A stretch of 64,000 bases of DNA, taken from assembly GCA_963721305.1 (NCBI GenBank), contig CAVRIR010000004.1, forward strand, positions 744,001-808,000. The letters are read 5' to 3'. The position numbers and the translations under genes were made by a program. Source of the DNA: DATAES01 sp963721305. Its GTDB lineage: Bacteria > Actinomycetota > Acidimicrobiia > Acidimicrobiales > JACDCH01. The first letter of the stretch is position 1; every line of letters starts with the position of its first letter. A model generated the notes under the pieces. The model was not told the DNA's origin and did not search any database. It saw nothing but the letters and a program-made list of their open reading frames with translations. Shown here one piece after another: positions 43,902-52,685 of this stretch.

Positions 43902-43946
43902 GGTGAAGGATTCTGGCCGCCTGCGCCGCGCGGCTGTAGCCGGTTG

Positions 43947-44543
43947 CTAGTGCACGAAGGCTGCGACCAGTCCGCCGAGCACGAGTCCGGCGCCGAGTCC
44001 TGCGGTGGCGTCGAGCGGGTTGTGGGCGCCGACGTAGACCCGTCCGAGCATGACGAGTGCGGTCACCAGGAAGGGGAACCACAGGAACGCGAGGGGCAGG
44101 AGCGGGTCGACGACGCACGCCACTGCCGCGACCAGGATCACGTGGCCGGACGGGAAGCTCGGGCCGACGGCCGGGACGTCGCCGCGCAGCACCGCGCCGG
44201 GCTGGCTGGTCCCGGGTCGTTCACGAGCGGCGAGGCGGTGGGCGAGCTGGCGGCGGACGAGCCGTTCGGCGACGAGCTTGAGCGTCGCCGCGAGAACGAC
44301 GCCGACGGCCACGGACACATCGCGCGCGGCGATCGCGATCAGCAGCCCCAGCACCGTGCCGACGACGAGGTTGCCGAGCTGCATCGGCAACCAGAGGATG
44401 GGCAGCAGCCAGTGGGGCAGGCCGTTCACCGCATGGAACACCCGCTTCTCCCACTCGGGGATCTCGGGTTGCACGGCCGCGCCGATCGACGCGCCGAGGA
44501 TCGCCAGGCCCCCGCCTGCGACGGCGAGCCAGACGAGGTTCAC
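43947..44543 (-). CDS. PAP2-family membrane phosphatase
   Basis: A 198-residue protein with five or six transmembrane helices and the three PAP2 motifs: KLVAERLVRRQLAHR (KX6RP-like, Pro missing), GPSFPSGHVILVAAVA (PSGH) and GRVYVGAHNPLDATAGL (SRX5HX3D with Gly in place of Ser). It should remove phosphate from a lipid phosphate or diphosphate at the membrane. Its GTG 44543 overlaps the stop of the kinase-like gene upstream, so the pair works together. Confidence 0.85.
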   Translation of the reverse strand: MNLVWLAVAGGGLAILGASIGAAVQPEIPEWEKRVFHAVNGLPHWLLPILWLPMQLGNLVVGTVLGLLIAIAARDVSVAVGVVLAATLKLVAERLVRRQLAHRLAARERPGTSQPGAVLRGDVPAVGPSFPSGHVILVAAVACVVDPLLPLAFLWFPFLVTALVMLGRVYVGAHNPLDATAGLGAGLVLGGLVAAFVH

Positions 44544-45949
44544 GCCGGCGCGAGTCGCTTCCGGAGGTCGTCGAGCAGGCCGGGCCGGCCCTTGAGCGCG
44601 GTACGGGTCGCGCCGCTCAACGCCCACGGCTGGAGCCGCTTCGTCGCGAACGCCAAGGTCTCCGGATCGACGACCTTCAACGCATGTGCGGCGGCGCGTT
44701 CGGGTCCGACGACCACGCTGGACGACGCGACGAGCTCGGCGACGTCGTTGGCGAGGAGCAGGTCGGACGCGGCGAGCTCGCTGAACCCGAAGTCGATCAT
44801 CCAGACCTCGCCGTCAACGGCGAGGAAGATGTTGGCGAGACGAAGGTCGCGATGCGCGATGCGGTGCTTGTGCAGCGCGGCGATCTGGTCCCAGATCGCG
44901 CTGAGCACGTCGTCGTCGAGCGCTCCTGGCTCGAGGCCGTCGATCGACGTGCCGTCGACAGCGTCGTACGCGAGCACCATCGCGTTGGGCTCCGCGGTCG
45001 CGACCGCGCGCAATCGGGGTGTGCGGATGCCGACGTCGCGTGCGGCGAGTGCGAGGAACGCTTCGTGTTCGACGGCGCGTCGCAGCGACGAGAACGGACG
45101 CTCGTCGCCGAGGTCGCGGCGCTGCACGTAGCGGAACATCCGGAACAGCAGGTCGGCGCTGCGCTCGTCGTCGCCGAGGGCCTTGACGAAGTACCGCTCG
45201 CCGTCGACGCCGACACCGAAGTAGGGCGTCGAGCCGCGCGCGTCGACGCTCGCTCGCTTCAGGCTCTGCATCGGGAGGCCGTTGCGTGCGAGTCCTTCGG
45301 AGATCGCCTCGCCGCTCGGACGCCTCGAGGGCGCACCGAGCGCAACGAGTGCCGCCGCGCCGGCCGTCCATCCGACGAGGACCGCCTGCAGCGAGTCGAA
45401 CGAGAGCGGTGACGAGACGAACCGCGTCGCCGCGAGACCGAGGAGGAGCACCCAACCCCATCGGCGCCAACCGCGGCTCAACCACGGAGCGGCTGCGGTG
45501 AGCACCGCCGCCGTCACGCCGACACCGACCGTCGACGGGAACCCCGGGTCGGTCGCCGGCCCGAGACCGGTGCTGAGCTTGGTGACGAGCGCGCCGTTGT
45601 GGACGTCGACGATGCCGTCGAGCAACCACGTCAGCACGCCGCCGACGATCCCGGCGAGGACGACCGTCGAGAACATCCGCATCCCGTGGCGCAGGATGGT
45701 GAGGACGAGCGCACCGACGAGGAAGACGACGGCGAGGATGCGGATGCCGACCGTGAACACGTCGATGATCCACTTGGGAATCGCGTTGTAGCCGCGCAGG
45801 AGGTCGGACGCGAACGTCACGAGCGTGTTGCCGAACAACCACTCGATCAGGAGCAGCAGCAGGACGAGTACGACACCGACGACGAGCCGCAACACGTCCG
45901 ACGGCGAGCGGGTTGTCGTTTCCTTTGCCTCCGGACCGTCCGCAGCCAT
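44540..45949 (-). CDS. membrane protein with C-terminal kinase-like domain
   Basis: A 469-residue protein. Residues 20-215 hold about six membrane helices (VVGVVLVLLLLLIEWLFGN, MRMFSTVVLAGIVGGVLTWL, TVGVGVTAAVLTAAAPWLS), in part PAP2-like but without its catalytic motifs. Residues 245-450 form a protein-kinase-like/RIO-type fold with ERYFVKALGDDE (Lys), HRDLRLANIFL (catalytic loop) and WMIDFGFSE (metal-binding DFG). Strong GGAGGGG precedes ATG 45949. It is coupled to the PAP2 gene. A role in phosphorylating a lipid or envelope component is plausible; substrate unknown. Confidence 0.78.
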   Translation of the reverse strand: MAADGPEAKETTTRSPSDVLRLVVGVVLVLLLLLIEWLFGNTLVTFASDLLRGYNAIPKWIIDVFTVGIRILAVVFLVGALVLTILRHGMRMFSTVVLAGIVGGVLTWLLDGIVDVHNGALVTKLSTGLGPATDPGFPSTVGVGVTAAVLTAAAPWLSRGWRRWGWVLLLGLAATRFVSSPLSFDSLQAVLVGWTAGAAALVALGAPSRRPSGEAISEGLARNGLPMQSLKRASVDARGSTPYFGVGVDGERYFVKALGDDERSADLLFRMFRYVQRRDLGDERPFSSLRRAVEHEAFLALAARDVGIRTPRLRAVATAEPNAMVLAYDAVDGTSIDGLEPGALDDDVLSAIWDQIAALHKHRIAHRDLRLANIFLAVDGEVWMIDFGFSELAASDLLLANDVAELVASSSVVVGPERAAAHALKVVDPETLAFATKRLQPWALSGATRTALKGRPGLLDDLRKRLAPA

Positions 45950-46127
45950 CGTCCCCTCCCGACTGTCGGACGGTGAGCGTACGCGACCGCGCGACAACGC
46001 CCGCGCGTTGGCTATGGGGAGAAGGCCAGGTCAAGGTGTTCGCGATCACAGGATCCCGCTGCGACGGCCATAGCGGCTGCGACCCAACGCACCGCGACGT
46101 CGACCGGCGATGTGGCTGGGTGGTGGG

Positions 46128-46835
46128 TCAGGTCACCGGTTCGGGGGCCGAGGTGAAGCCGGCGTGGAGGTGGGTCGTGTCGTTGTAGCGGCGAACGATC
46201 CATCGTCCTTCGTGCACGATGAGATGCGAGAGCGAGGCGTTGTCGGCCAGGAAGGAGAACCGGCGCGCTCCCGTCGCGTGCGCCAGTAGTTGCGCGATCA
46301 CGGCGCCGTGCGTGAACACGACGACGAACTGGTCGACGTGTCGTGCCGCGATGCGATCCACGGCGCCGGCGATGCGGTTGACGAAATCGTCACTCGATTC
46401 CGCGCCGGGAATGACGTCCCACCGCTGCTCGGTCATCATCTGGAGCGCGATCGGATGACCTTCCGCGACGTGCTTGCGGAACATGCCACCTTCCCATTCC
46501 CCGAGCAGCACCTCGCGCAGATCGGGCTCGACGATCGGTTCGATGCCGAGTGTTTGCGCGAGTGGTTCCGCCGTCTGCACCGTCCGTCGCAACGACGTCA
46601 CGTAGATGGCGGCGATGTTCTCGCCCGCCAGTCGTTGCGCCACGCGTTGCGCTTGCTGGTGACCGACCGGGTCGAGCGGCGGATCGCCGTGCCCGTCGAC
46701 CAACGGGAAGTCCTCACCGACTCGGAACGGGGCCGACGCGCCGTGGCGCACGAGCAGCAACTCGGTCGCACCCGGCGGCGCGGCGAACGGTCGTTGGGCG
46801 TACTCGATCTCGTCGTCAGTGTCGTTGTCCGCCAT
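46128..46835 (-). CDS. histidine phosphatase family protein (phosphoglycerate-mutase-like)
   Basis: A 235-residue histidine phosphatase: ELLLVRHGASAPFRVGED with the nucleophile His in RHG, YVTSLRRTVQTAEPLA with the phosphate-pocket Arg, VLLGEWEGGMF with the acid Glu, and VVVFTHGAVIAQLLAHATG with the second His. Typical for broad-specificity phosphatases acting on small phosphorylated metabolites. ATG 46835 is chosen because the domain begins shortly after it; the divergent MazG gene starts 31 bases away, so the promoters overlap. Confidence 0.88.
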   Translation of the reverse strand: MADNDTDDEIEYAQRPFAAPPGATELLLVRHGASAPFRVGEDFPLVDGHGDPPLDPVGHQQAQRVAQRLAGENIAAIYVTSLRRTVQTAEPLAQTLGIEPIVEPDLREVLLGEWEGGMFRKHVAEGHPIALQMMTEQRWDVIPGAESSDDFVNRIAGAVDRIAARHVDQFVVVFTHGAVIAQLLAHATGARRFSFLADNASLSHLIVHEGRWIVRRYNDTTHLHAGFTSAPEPVT

Positions 46836-46866
46836 GGACGGTGAGCGTACGAGACACAATCGCAGA

Positions 46867-47148
46867 GTGGATCTGCGCGACTTCCAGCAACTGATGGCGG
46901 ACACCTACGGCGAGCGGGACCGCGCTCGCGGGCTGCCCACGACCATGGCGTGGATCGCCGAGGAGGTCGGCGAGCTCGCGCAGGCCGTCCGCAAGGGTGA
47001 CGCGCACGCACAGCTCCACGAGATCGGCGACGTCCTTGCGTGGCTCGCCTCGCTCACCGACCAACTCGGACTCTCGCTCGACGCAGCCGCCGCCCGCTAC
47101 GCGCCGGGATGCCCCCATTGCGGCCACCGTCCCTGCCGGTGCCCCTGA
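46867..47148 (+). CDS. MazG-like nucleotide pyrophosphohydrolase
   Basis: A 93-residue all-helical protein: LRDFQQLMADTYGERDRARG, AWIAEEVGELAQAVRKGD with the EExxE metal-binding Glu residues, and LHEIGDVLAWLASLTDQLGL with the ExxD pair. The end (GCPHCGHRPCRCP) adds a Cys-rich knuckle that could bind zinc. Members hydrolyse (d)NTPs to monophosphates for pool cleaning. GTG 46867 is the likely start. It is followed by the palindromic element at 47153. Confidence 0.85.
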   Translation: MDLRDFQQLMADTYGERDRARGLPTTMAWIAEEVGELAQAVRKGDAHAQLHEIGDVLAWLASLTDQLGLSLDAAAARYAPGCPHCGHRPCRCP

Positions 47149-47152
47149 CGCT

Positions 47153-47205
47153 GGAACTCCGGGGAGAAACGGGCGCCATGGCGCCCGTTTCCATCCAACA
47201 TTCGG
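47153..47205. terminator. dyad-symmetric convergent element, copy 3 (perfect 26-base palindrome)
   Basis: The bases 47166-47191 read the same on both strands: GAAACGGGCGCC on the left, its complement on the right, centred on 47178/47179. Flanks GAACTCCGGGGA and CATCCAACATTCG match copies 1 and 2. It fills the 57-base gap between the convergent MazG (ends 47148) and regX3 (ends 47206) genes. Strong GC stems with flanking AAAC/GTTT fit a bidirectional terminator. Confidence 0.65.
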
Positions 47206-47913
47206 TTAGACGCGGGAGAGCTCGTACTTGTAGCCGAGGCCGCGGATGGTGACGATGCGGGCGGGCTTGGACGGCTCGGGCTCGACCTTCGCGCGGAGGC
47301 GCTTGATGTGGACGTCGAGCGTCTTCGTGTCGCCGACGTAGTCGGCGCCCCACACCCGGTCGATCAACTGGTCACGGGTCAGCACCCGACCGGCGTTCTG
47401 GAGGAGCAGCGAGAGCAGCTCGAACTCCTTCAACGGCAGCGACACCGACTCACCGCGGATCTTGACCTCGTGCCGCTGCGGGTCGAGCAGGACGTCGCCG
47501 ACCTCGAGCGCCTCACCGGACACCTCGTCGTCCTCTTCGGTCGGCGTGCGCCGCAGGACGGCACGGATGCGGGCAACGAGCTCGCGCAGCCGGTACGGCT
47601 TGGTCACGTAGTCGTCCGCGCCGACCTCGAGGCCGACGACGGTGTCGAGCTCGGATCCTTTCGCGGTGACCATGATGACCGGGACCTTGCTCCTCGACCG
47701 GAGCTCGCGGCACACGTCGATACCGGAGAGCTTCGGGAGCATCACGTCGAGCAGGACGAGATCCGGACGTACGGCGTCGAACAACGGCAACGCTTCGGCG
47801 CCGTCGCGCGCGACGTGCACACGAAACCCCTCACGCTTCAAGCCGACGGTCAATGCGTCGACGAAGGAATCCTCGTCTTCGACGACCAGGATGGTCGCGT
47901 TGGGCGAAGTCAT
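47206..47913 (-). CDS. regX3: RegX3/PhoB-type phosphate response regulator
   Basis: A 235-residue OmpR-class regulator. Receiver: acidic pocket E12/D13, phospho-acceptor D56 in LVLLDVML, and K105 in VTKPYRLRE. Winged helix: SLPLKEFELLSLLLQNAGRV, RDQLIDRVWGADYVGDTKTL and HIKRLRAKVEPEP. It lies last in the pst operon, overlapping the sensor gene by four bases, so it is the phosphate regulator that should bind the tandem 11-mers at 53863 and perhaps 42331. Confidence 0.92.
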   Translation of the reverse strand: MTSPNATILVVEDEDSFVDALTVGLKREGFRVHVARDGAEALPLFDAVRPDLVLLDVMLPKLSGIDVCRELRSRSKVPVIMVTAKGSELDTVVGLEVGADDYVTKPYRLRELVARIRAVLRRTPTEEDDEVSGEALEVGDVLLDPQRHEVKIRGESVSLPLKEFELLSLLLQNAGRVLTRDQLIDRVWGADYVGDTKTLDVHIKRLRAKVEPEPSKPARIVTIRGLGYKYELSRV

Positions 47914-49113
47914 TGGTGAGCCAACCTCTCTACAGCCTGGTCAGGTGACGCTGGAGGTGACGTTTCTTCGGCGTCATGGTGCCTCGGCAGCGTCAGGGTA
48001 AATGTGGATCCTTCGCCTTGCCGCGATTCGACCCGCACGTCGCCATCGTGGTTGACGGCGACATGGCGGACGATGGCGAGCCCGAGCCCGGTGCCGCCGG
48101 TCTCACGGCTGCGGGCGCGATCGACGCGGTAGAACCGCTCGAAGATGCGGTCGAGGTCACGCGGCGGGATGCCGATGCCGTGGTCGTGCACTGCGATCTC
48201 CACGAGACCGTCGACCGCGCTCGACGTCGACTGCGACGGACGAGCCCGGCTCGCTGTACTTCGCCGCGTTGTCGAGCAGGTTGAACAGCGCCGACACGAG
48301 CTGCCGCCGGTCGCCGATAACGGTCAGCTCGTGATCGGCGTCCTGCGCCTGGAGCGCGATGCCCTGATGCTCGGCCCCGGGACGGATGCGTTGCACCGCC
48401 TCGCGCACGACGTCGTCGATGCGCACGACTTGATGCTCGGGGGCTTCGTCGATCTCGATGCGCGACAGCTCGAGCAGGTCGTCGATCGTGCGCCCGACGC
48501 GCAGCGCCTCGGCGAGGACGCGTTCGGCGAGCCGGTTCACAGTCTCCGGGTCGTCCTCGTCGAGCAGCGTCTCGGCCAGAAGGCTCAGCGCACCGACGGG
48601 CGTCTTGAGCTCGTGGCTGATGTTGGCGACGAAGTCGCGGCGCACCGCTTCCAGCCGTCGCCGCTCGGACACATCGTCGATCAGCACTACCGCGCCGATC
48701 GTCGGATCGCTGATGTCCAACGGCCACGCCGAGAGCACCAAGGACCGTTGCGGTGGCCCGAACTGCTCGATCGTCTGCCGGCCCGCGGCGCCCTCGAGCG
48801 CGCCGCGTAACAGATCCTCGATCGTTGAGGTCACCACCGCTTCGGTTCGGCGCCCGCTCGTGTACCGGGCGGACGCCGTGTTGCGGTACACCACTTCTCC
48901 CCGGCCGTCGTAGGTGAGCACGCCGAGCGGCAACGCGTCGACAGCTCGGCGCATCCGCTCACCCGCGAGCGTGGCGCCGTCGCGGGCCTCGATGGCGTCG
49001 TCGCGCGCCCGCGTCACCGCGCGCAGCTCCTCGCCTAGGCGCCGACGCGTCGAGACGAGGAGCACGGAAAGAACGATCGCGATCGCCCCGCCGATGAACG
49101 CGAGTGCGGCCAT
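47910..49113 (-). pseudogene. senX3: SenX3/PhoR-type phosphate sensor histidine kinase, one-base frameshift near 48216
   Basis: From ATG 49113: one membrane helix (ALAFIGGAIAIVLSVLLVST), coiled coil, PAS-like domain (ALPLGVLTYDGRGEVVYRNT), HisKA with FVANISHELKTPVGALSLLA, and the N-box NLLDNAAKYSEPGSS. The frame then breaks: VEIAVHDHGIGIPPRDLDRI, GGTGLGLAIVRHVAVNHDG continue in the next frame. Removing one base of the GG/CC pair near 48215-48216 restores a 400-residue kinase; locus length is 3n+1. All catalytic boxes are otherwise intact, so a base-call error is as likely as real loss. Confidence 0.85.
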
Positions 49114-49121
49114 GGTCGTGC

Positions 49122-49844
49122 TCAGCGCACCTCGGCGACGAGGTGGTTCGGGTCGCCCGTGAGCAGATACCGCAGCCGCGCGCCGATGATGGCGGCGTGG
49201 TCGCCGATGCGCTCGAGCGAGCGGCCGGCATGGCACGTCGTCACGGCGATGCGCACCGCGTCCGGACCTTCGAGCTTGAGCACCTCGGCCATCAACCGGT
49301 CGAAGTAGAGGTCCATCGGGCGGGACGACGAAGCCAGTTCGGTGGCGCGGGTGAGATCCATCACCGCCCATGCACCGAGGGCTTCGCGATACCGCTCGAT
49401 GGCGCGATCGGCCATCGTCATCAAGATGTCGAAGGTGGCGTCGCACGACGAGAGCAGTTGGTGGTCCGGTGCGAGCTTGAGAACCCGCAGCGCGAGGTCG
49501 CCGACGCGCTCGAGCTCGGACAGCACGCGCAGCACCGACACCACGAAGCGCAGGTCAGCGGCGACGGGGGCCTCGCGGCGCAGCAGGTCGTAGCAGCGCT
49601 CGGTCAGCGAAACGTTCATCGCATCGATCTCGTCGTCGGCCACGAACGACGCGGCCACGACGCCGACGTTGCCTTTGCACAACGACTCACGCATGCGCTC
49701 GAGGTTCTGGTCCACGCGGATGCCCATGAGCTCGACCTGCAGTCGGAGCTGGTCGAGCTCGGCGGCGAACCCCGCGCGCATGGTTTCGCTCGGTTCGGTC
49801 GGCTCGGTCGGTTCGCTCGGTTGTCCCGCGCCCTCTTCGGTCAT
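49122..49844 (-). CDS. phoU: PhoU-family phosphate signalling protein (operon copy)
   Basis: A 240-residue PhoU with both three-helix repeats: EAPVAADLRFVVSVLRVLSE and LERVGDLALRVLKLAPDHQL in the first, VTTCHAGRSLERIGDHAAII with the metal-cluster motif in the second. The N-terminus carries a Ser/Glu/Pro/Thr repeat (QPSEPTEPTEPSE) absent from the paralogues. It overlaps pstB by four bases and precedes the sensor kinase by eight, as expected for the protein that couples PstB to SenX3/PhoR. Confidence 0.92.
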   Translation of the reverse strand: MTEEGAGQPSEPTEPTEPSETMRAGFAAELDQLRLQVELMGIRVDQNLERMRESLCKGNVGVVAASFVADDEIDAMNVSLTERCYDLLRREAPVAADLRFVVSVLRVLSELERVGDLALRVLKLAPDHQLLSSCDATFDILMTMADRAIERYREALGAWAVMDLTRATELASSSRPMDLYFDRLMAEVLKLEGPDAVRIAVTTCHAGRSLERIGDHAAIIGARLRYLLTGDPNHLVAEVR

Positions 49845-50752
49845 CCGAACCGCCCAGTGACGTAGTGCTCGGTGCGCTCGTCGGACGGGTTGGAGAAGAT
49901 CTGTTGGGTCGGTGCGTATTCGACGAGGGTGCCCGTGCGGTCGCCGCCCACCTCGTTCGCGTCGGTCGTGAAGAACGCGGTCATGTCGGAGGCCCGGGCG
50001 GCCTGCTGCATGTTGTGGGTCACGATCACGATCGTGAACTCGCTCTTGATCTCCGCCATCAGATCCTCGATGCGCGCCGTCGACACCGGGTCGAGCGCGG
50101 AGCAGGGCTCGTCCATGAGGATCACTTCGGGCTCGACGGCGATGGCACGGGCGATGCACAGCCGCTGCTGCTGTCCACCCGATAGTCCGAGTGCCGACTT
50201 GTTGAGTCGATCCTTCACCTCGTCCCACAACGCAGCCCGCCGCAGCGCCTTCTCCACGATGCCGTCGAGCTCGCGCTTCGGACAGCCGGCGACCTTCGGC
50301 CCGTACGCGACGTTGTGGTAGATCGACTTCGGGAACGGGTTCGGCTTCTGGAACACCATCCCGATGCGGCGGCGGACCTCGGACACGTTGACGCCGTCCT
50401 GGTACAGGTCCTGACCGTGGAAGCGGATCGCACCCTCGACCTTGGCCGTTCGGATGAGGTCGTTCATGCGGTTGAAGCAACGCAGGACCGTGGTCTTGCC
50501 GCAGCCGGACGGTCCGATGAACGCGGTGACCTCCTGCCGGTGGACGTTGAGCGTCACGTTGTGGACGGCTTGGTGCTCGCCGTAGTGGACCCGGAGATCA
50601 TCGACCTCGAAGACGACCGCACGAGCGCCGCGCGGTTGCGTTTCGTCGTCGAGCACGGCGCCGAGAGTGACGGTCAGGTGGCCGCCTTCCACGGCTGCTG
50701 CCGATTGTTCCGTCGTGGCGGTTTCGGGCATGGGGTCGACCTCTTCGGACAT
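49841..50752 (-). CDS. pstB: phosphate ABC transporter ATPase PstB
   Basis: A 303-residue ATPase: Walker A FIGPSGCGKTTVLRCFNRMN, Q-loop GMVFQKPNPFPKSIYHNVAY (both typical of PstB), signature LGLSGGQQQRLCIARAIAVE, Walker B VILMDEPCSALDP and switch IVIVTHNMQQAARASD. The first 40 residues are an extra polar N-terminus. Start ATG 50752 overlaps the pstA stop by one base (TGATG). Confidence 0.96.
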   Translation of the reverse strand: MSEEVDPMPETATTEQSAAAVEGGHLTVTLGAVLDDETQPRGARAVVFEVDDLRVHYGEHQAVHNVTLNVHRQEVTAFIGPSGCGKTTVLRCFNRMNDLIRTAKVEGAIRFHGQDLYQDGVNVSEVRRRIGMVFQKPNPFPKSIYHNVAYGPKVAGCPKRELDGIVEKALRRAALWDEVKDRLNKSALGLSGGQQQRLCIARAIAVEPEVILMDEPCSALDPVSTARIEDLMAEIKSEFTIVIVTHNMQQAARASDMTAFFTTDANEVGGDRTGTLVEYAPTQQIFSNPSDERTEHYVTGRFG

Positions 50753-51699
50753 CAGGACTCTTGCAACGCGAACCGGGACGTGATCGCGCGCGCCAGCAAC
50801 GTGAGGATCAGGACGAACGCGATGAGCGTCAACGCCGCGCCCCAGGCCAGCGGTTCCCCACCCGGTTGCGTGACGTTGGAGTAGATCTGGGCCGACAACG
50901 CGGTGTTCACGCCGCTGAGGTGCCAGTTCACGAACCGGATCGAGCCGATGGTGAGGAGCAGGGGCGCGGTCTCGCCTGCGGCGCGAGCGACGGCAAGCAT
51001 GCAACCACTGGTGATACCCGGCAGGGCGGCCGGGAGCACCACGGTCAGGGTCGTACGCGACGTTCGGCTGCCGAGCGCGAGGCTCGCCTCTCGCAGGCTG
51101 TCGGGCACGAGGCGGAGCATCTCCTCCGTCGAGCGGACCACGATCGGCAGCATCAAGCACGCCAGCGCGAGTGCGCCCGCAACCGCCGAGCGACCGTTCG
51201 CTCCCTGCGGCACCACCCACACGACATAGATGAACACGCCCATGATCACCGACGGCACCCCGATCATCACGTCGGTGAAGAAGCGAAGGAAGCGAGCGAA
51301 GGGTCGCTTGCCGCCGTACTCGTTCAGGTACACCGCGCCCAGGATGCCGAGCGGGACGGCGAGAAGCGTCGCCAGTCCGGTGATGAGAAGCGTGCCGACG
51401 ATGGCGGGGGCCATTCCGTAGACCACCGGCTCGACGTCGGTGGCGCCGAACTTGCCCGCGAGCGCGGCCGATGCGACGTCGGGGATGTCCTTGGTGAACC
51501 AGTCGAGACCGGATACGACCGTCCAACCCTTGGTGATCACGGTCCAGAGCACGAAGAACAGCGGTATCGCGGCGACGGCGAAGGAGCCGACCATGAAGGC
51601 GGTCGCAAGGCCGTTGCGCCAGCGCCGTCGGGCCGACATGGTCGTGCCCCGGATGTCCATCTCAGGGATCACAGAGCGGTCGCGTTCGACTGTTGCCAT
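50752..51699 (-). CDS. pstA: phosphate ABC transporter permease PstA
   Basis: A 315-residue permease with six helices: FMVGSFAVAAIPLFFVLWTV first, then PAIVGTLLITGLATLLAVPL, the cytoplasmic EAA-like loop DSLREASLALGSRTSRTTLT, and ARAAGETAPLLLTIGS. The gene order and one-base overlaps with pstC and pstB show a single message. It forms the inner-membrane channel with PstC. Confidence 0.95.
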   Translation of the reverse strand: MATVERDRSVIPEMDIRGTTMSARRRWRNGLATAFMVGSFAVAAIPLFFVLWTVITKGWTVVSGLDWFTKDIPDVASAALAGKFGATDVEPVVYGMAPAIVGTLLITGLATLLAVPLGILGAVYLNEYGGKRPFARFLRFFTDVMIGVPSVIMGVFIYVVWVVPQGANGRSAVAGALALACLMLPIVVRSTEEMLRLVPDSLREASLALGSRTSRTTLTVVLPAALPGITSGCMLAVARAAGETAPLLLTIGSIRFVNWHLSGVNTALSAQIYSNVTQPGGEPLAWGAALTLIAFVLILTLLARAITSRFALQES

Positions 51700-52685
51700 C
51701 AGGCGCCTCGCAGCCGTTCGATGCGGCTCACCATCATCCTTGCCGCGATGTTGACCAGCAACGTCAACACCATGAGAACGACACCGAGTCCGATCAGGGC
51801 GGCTTGGAAGTCGCCGTTGGACTCAGGGAGGTTGCGCACGATGACGGACGGCATGGCTTCACCGGTGGCGAACAGGTTGGCCACGATCTGCGGACTGCCG
51901 CCGATGACGAGCGCGATGGCGATCGTCTCGCCCATCGCCCGGCCGAGGCCGAGCATCACCGCTCCGATGAAGCCGCCGCTCGAGTGTGGCAGCACGACAC
52001 CGCGGATCATCTCCCACCGTGTCGCTCCGAGCGCCAGCGCACCGTCCTTGTCGTTGCGGGGAACGGTCGCGAACACCTCACGCGTGATCGACGTGATGAT
52101 CGGGGTGATCATGAGGCCGACGATCAACCCTGCCGTCATGAAGCTGTTGCCGCCCTGAGGCTCACCGAAGATCGTCTTCAGGATCGGGATGTTGTCCACG
52201 TGGTCGTGGATCCAGTTGTAGATGTCGTTGAGGTACGGGCGCAGGATGAGGAAACCCCAGAGCCCGAAGACGACGGACGGCACCGCCGCGAGCAGATCCA
52301 TGATCGTGGTGATCCACCAACGCAACCGCAGTGGCGCCAGTTCGGTCGCGAACAACGCGATGCCGAGGCTGATGGGGACGGCAACCACCACCGCGATGAA
52401 CGACACGACGATCGTGCCGTAGATGTACGACTTCGAACCGAAGACACCGTTGACCTCGTCGAACCGATCCTCGGTGAAGTACTTCAGGCCCATCTTGGAG
52501 AACGCGGGCCACGCCCGCGTCGTCATCGAGATGACGATGCCGGCCAGGATCACGAGGACGAGCACGCCGGCCCCGAGCGCCATCCACCGGAACGCCGTGT
52601 CGGCACGCGCAGGACGCCCGCCCCCGAGGATGGGGGCGGGCGCCAGCGGGTCGTCTTGCGGCGGGGTGGATGTGGCGGTTGCCAT
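51699..52685 (-). CDS. pstC: phosphate ABC transporter permease PstC
   Basis: A 328-residue permease: first helix WMALGAGVLVLVILAGIVIS, periplasmic segment with YFTEDRFDEVNGVFGSKSYI, AAVPSVVFGLWGFLILRPYL, the EAA-type loop KDGALALGATRWEMIRGVVL and GRAMGETIAIALVIGGSPQI. The first 45 residues are a Pro/Gly-rich cytoplasmic extension. Overlaps: stop with pstA start at 51699, start with pstS stop at 52685. Confidence 0.95.
   Translation of the reverse strand: MATATSTPPQDDPLAPAPILGGGRPARADTAFRWMALGAGVLVLVILAGIVISMTTRAWPAFSKMGLKYFTEDRFDEVNGVFGSKSYIYGTIVVSFIAVVVAVPISLGIALFATELAPLRLRWWITTIMDLLAAVPSVVFGLWGFLILRPYLNDIYNWIHDHVDNIPILKTIFGEPQGGNSFMTAGLIVGLMITPIITSITREVFATVPRNDKDGALALGATRWEMIRGVVLPHSSGGFIGAVMLGLGRAMGETIAIALVIGGSPQIVANLFATGEAMPSVIVRNLPESNGDFQAALIGLGVVLMVLTLLVNIAARMMVSRIERLRGA

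Noticed and set aside
43794..45131. Plus-strand open frame across the PAP2 and kinase-like genes
   Set aside because: It spans two genes on the other strand and has low-complexity composition with no recognisable domain.
50761..52158. Plus-strand open frame opposite pstA and pstC
   Set aside because: Charged, repeat-like translation; the minus strand holds complete Pst permeases.
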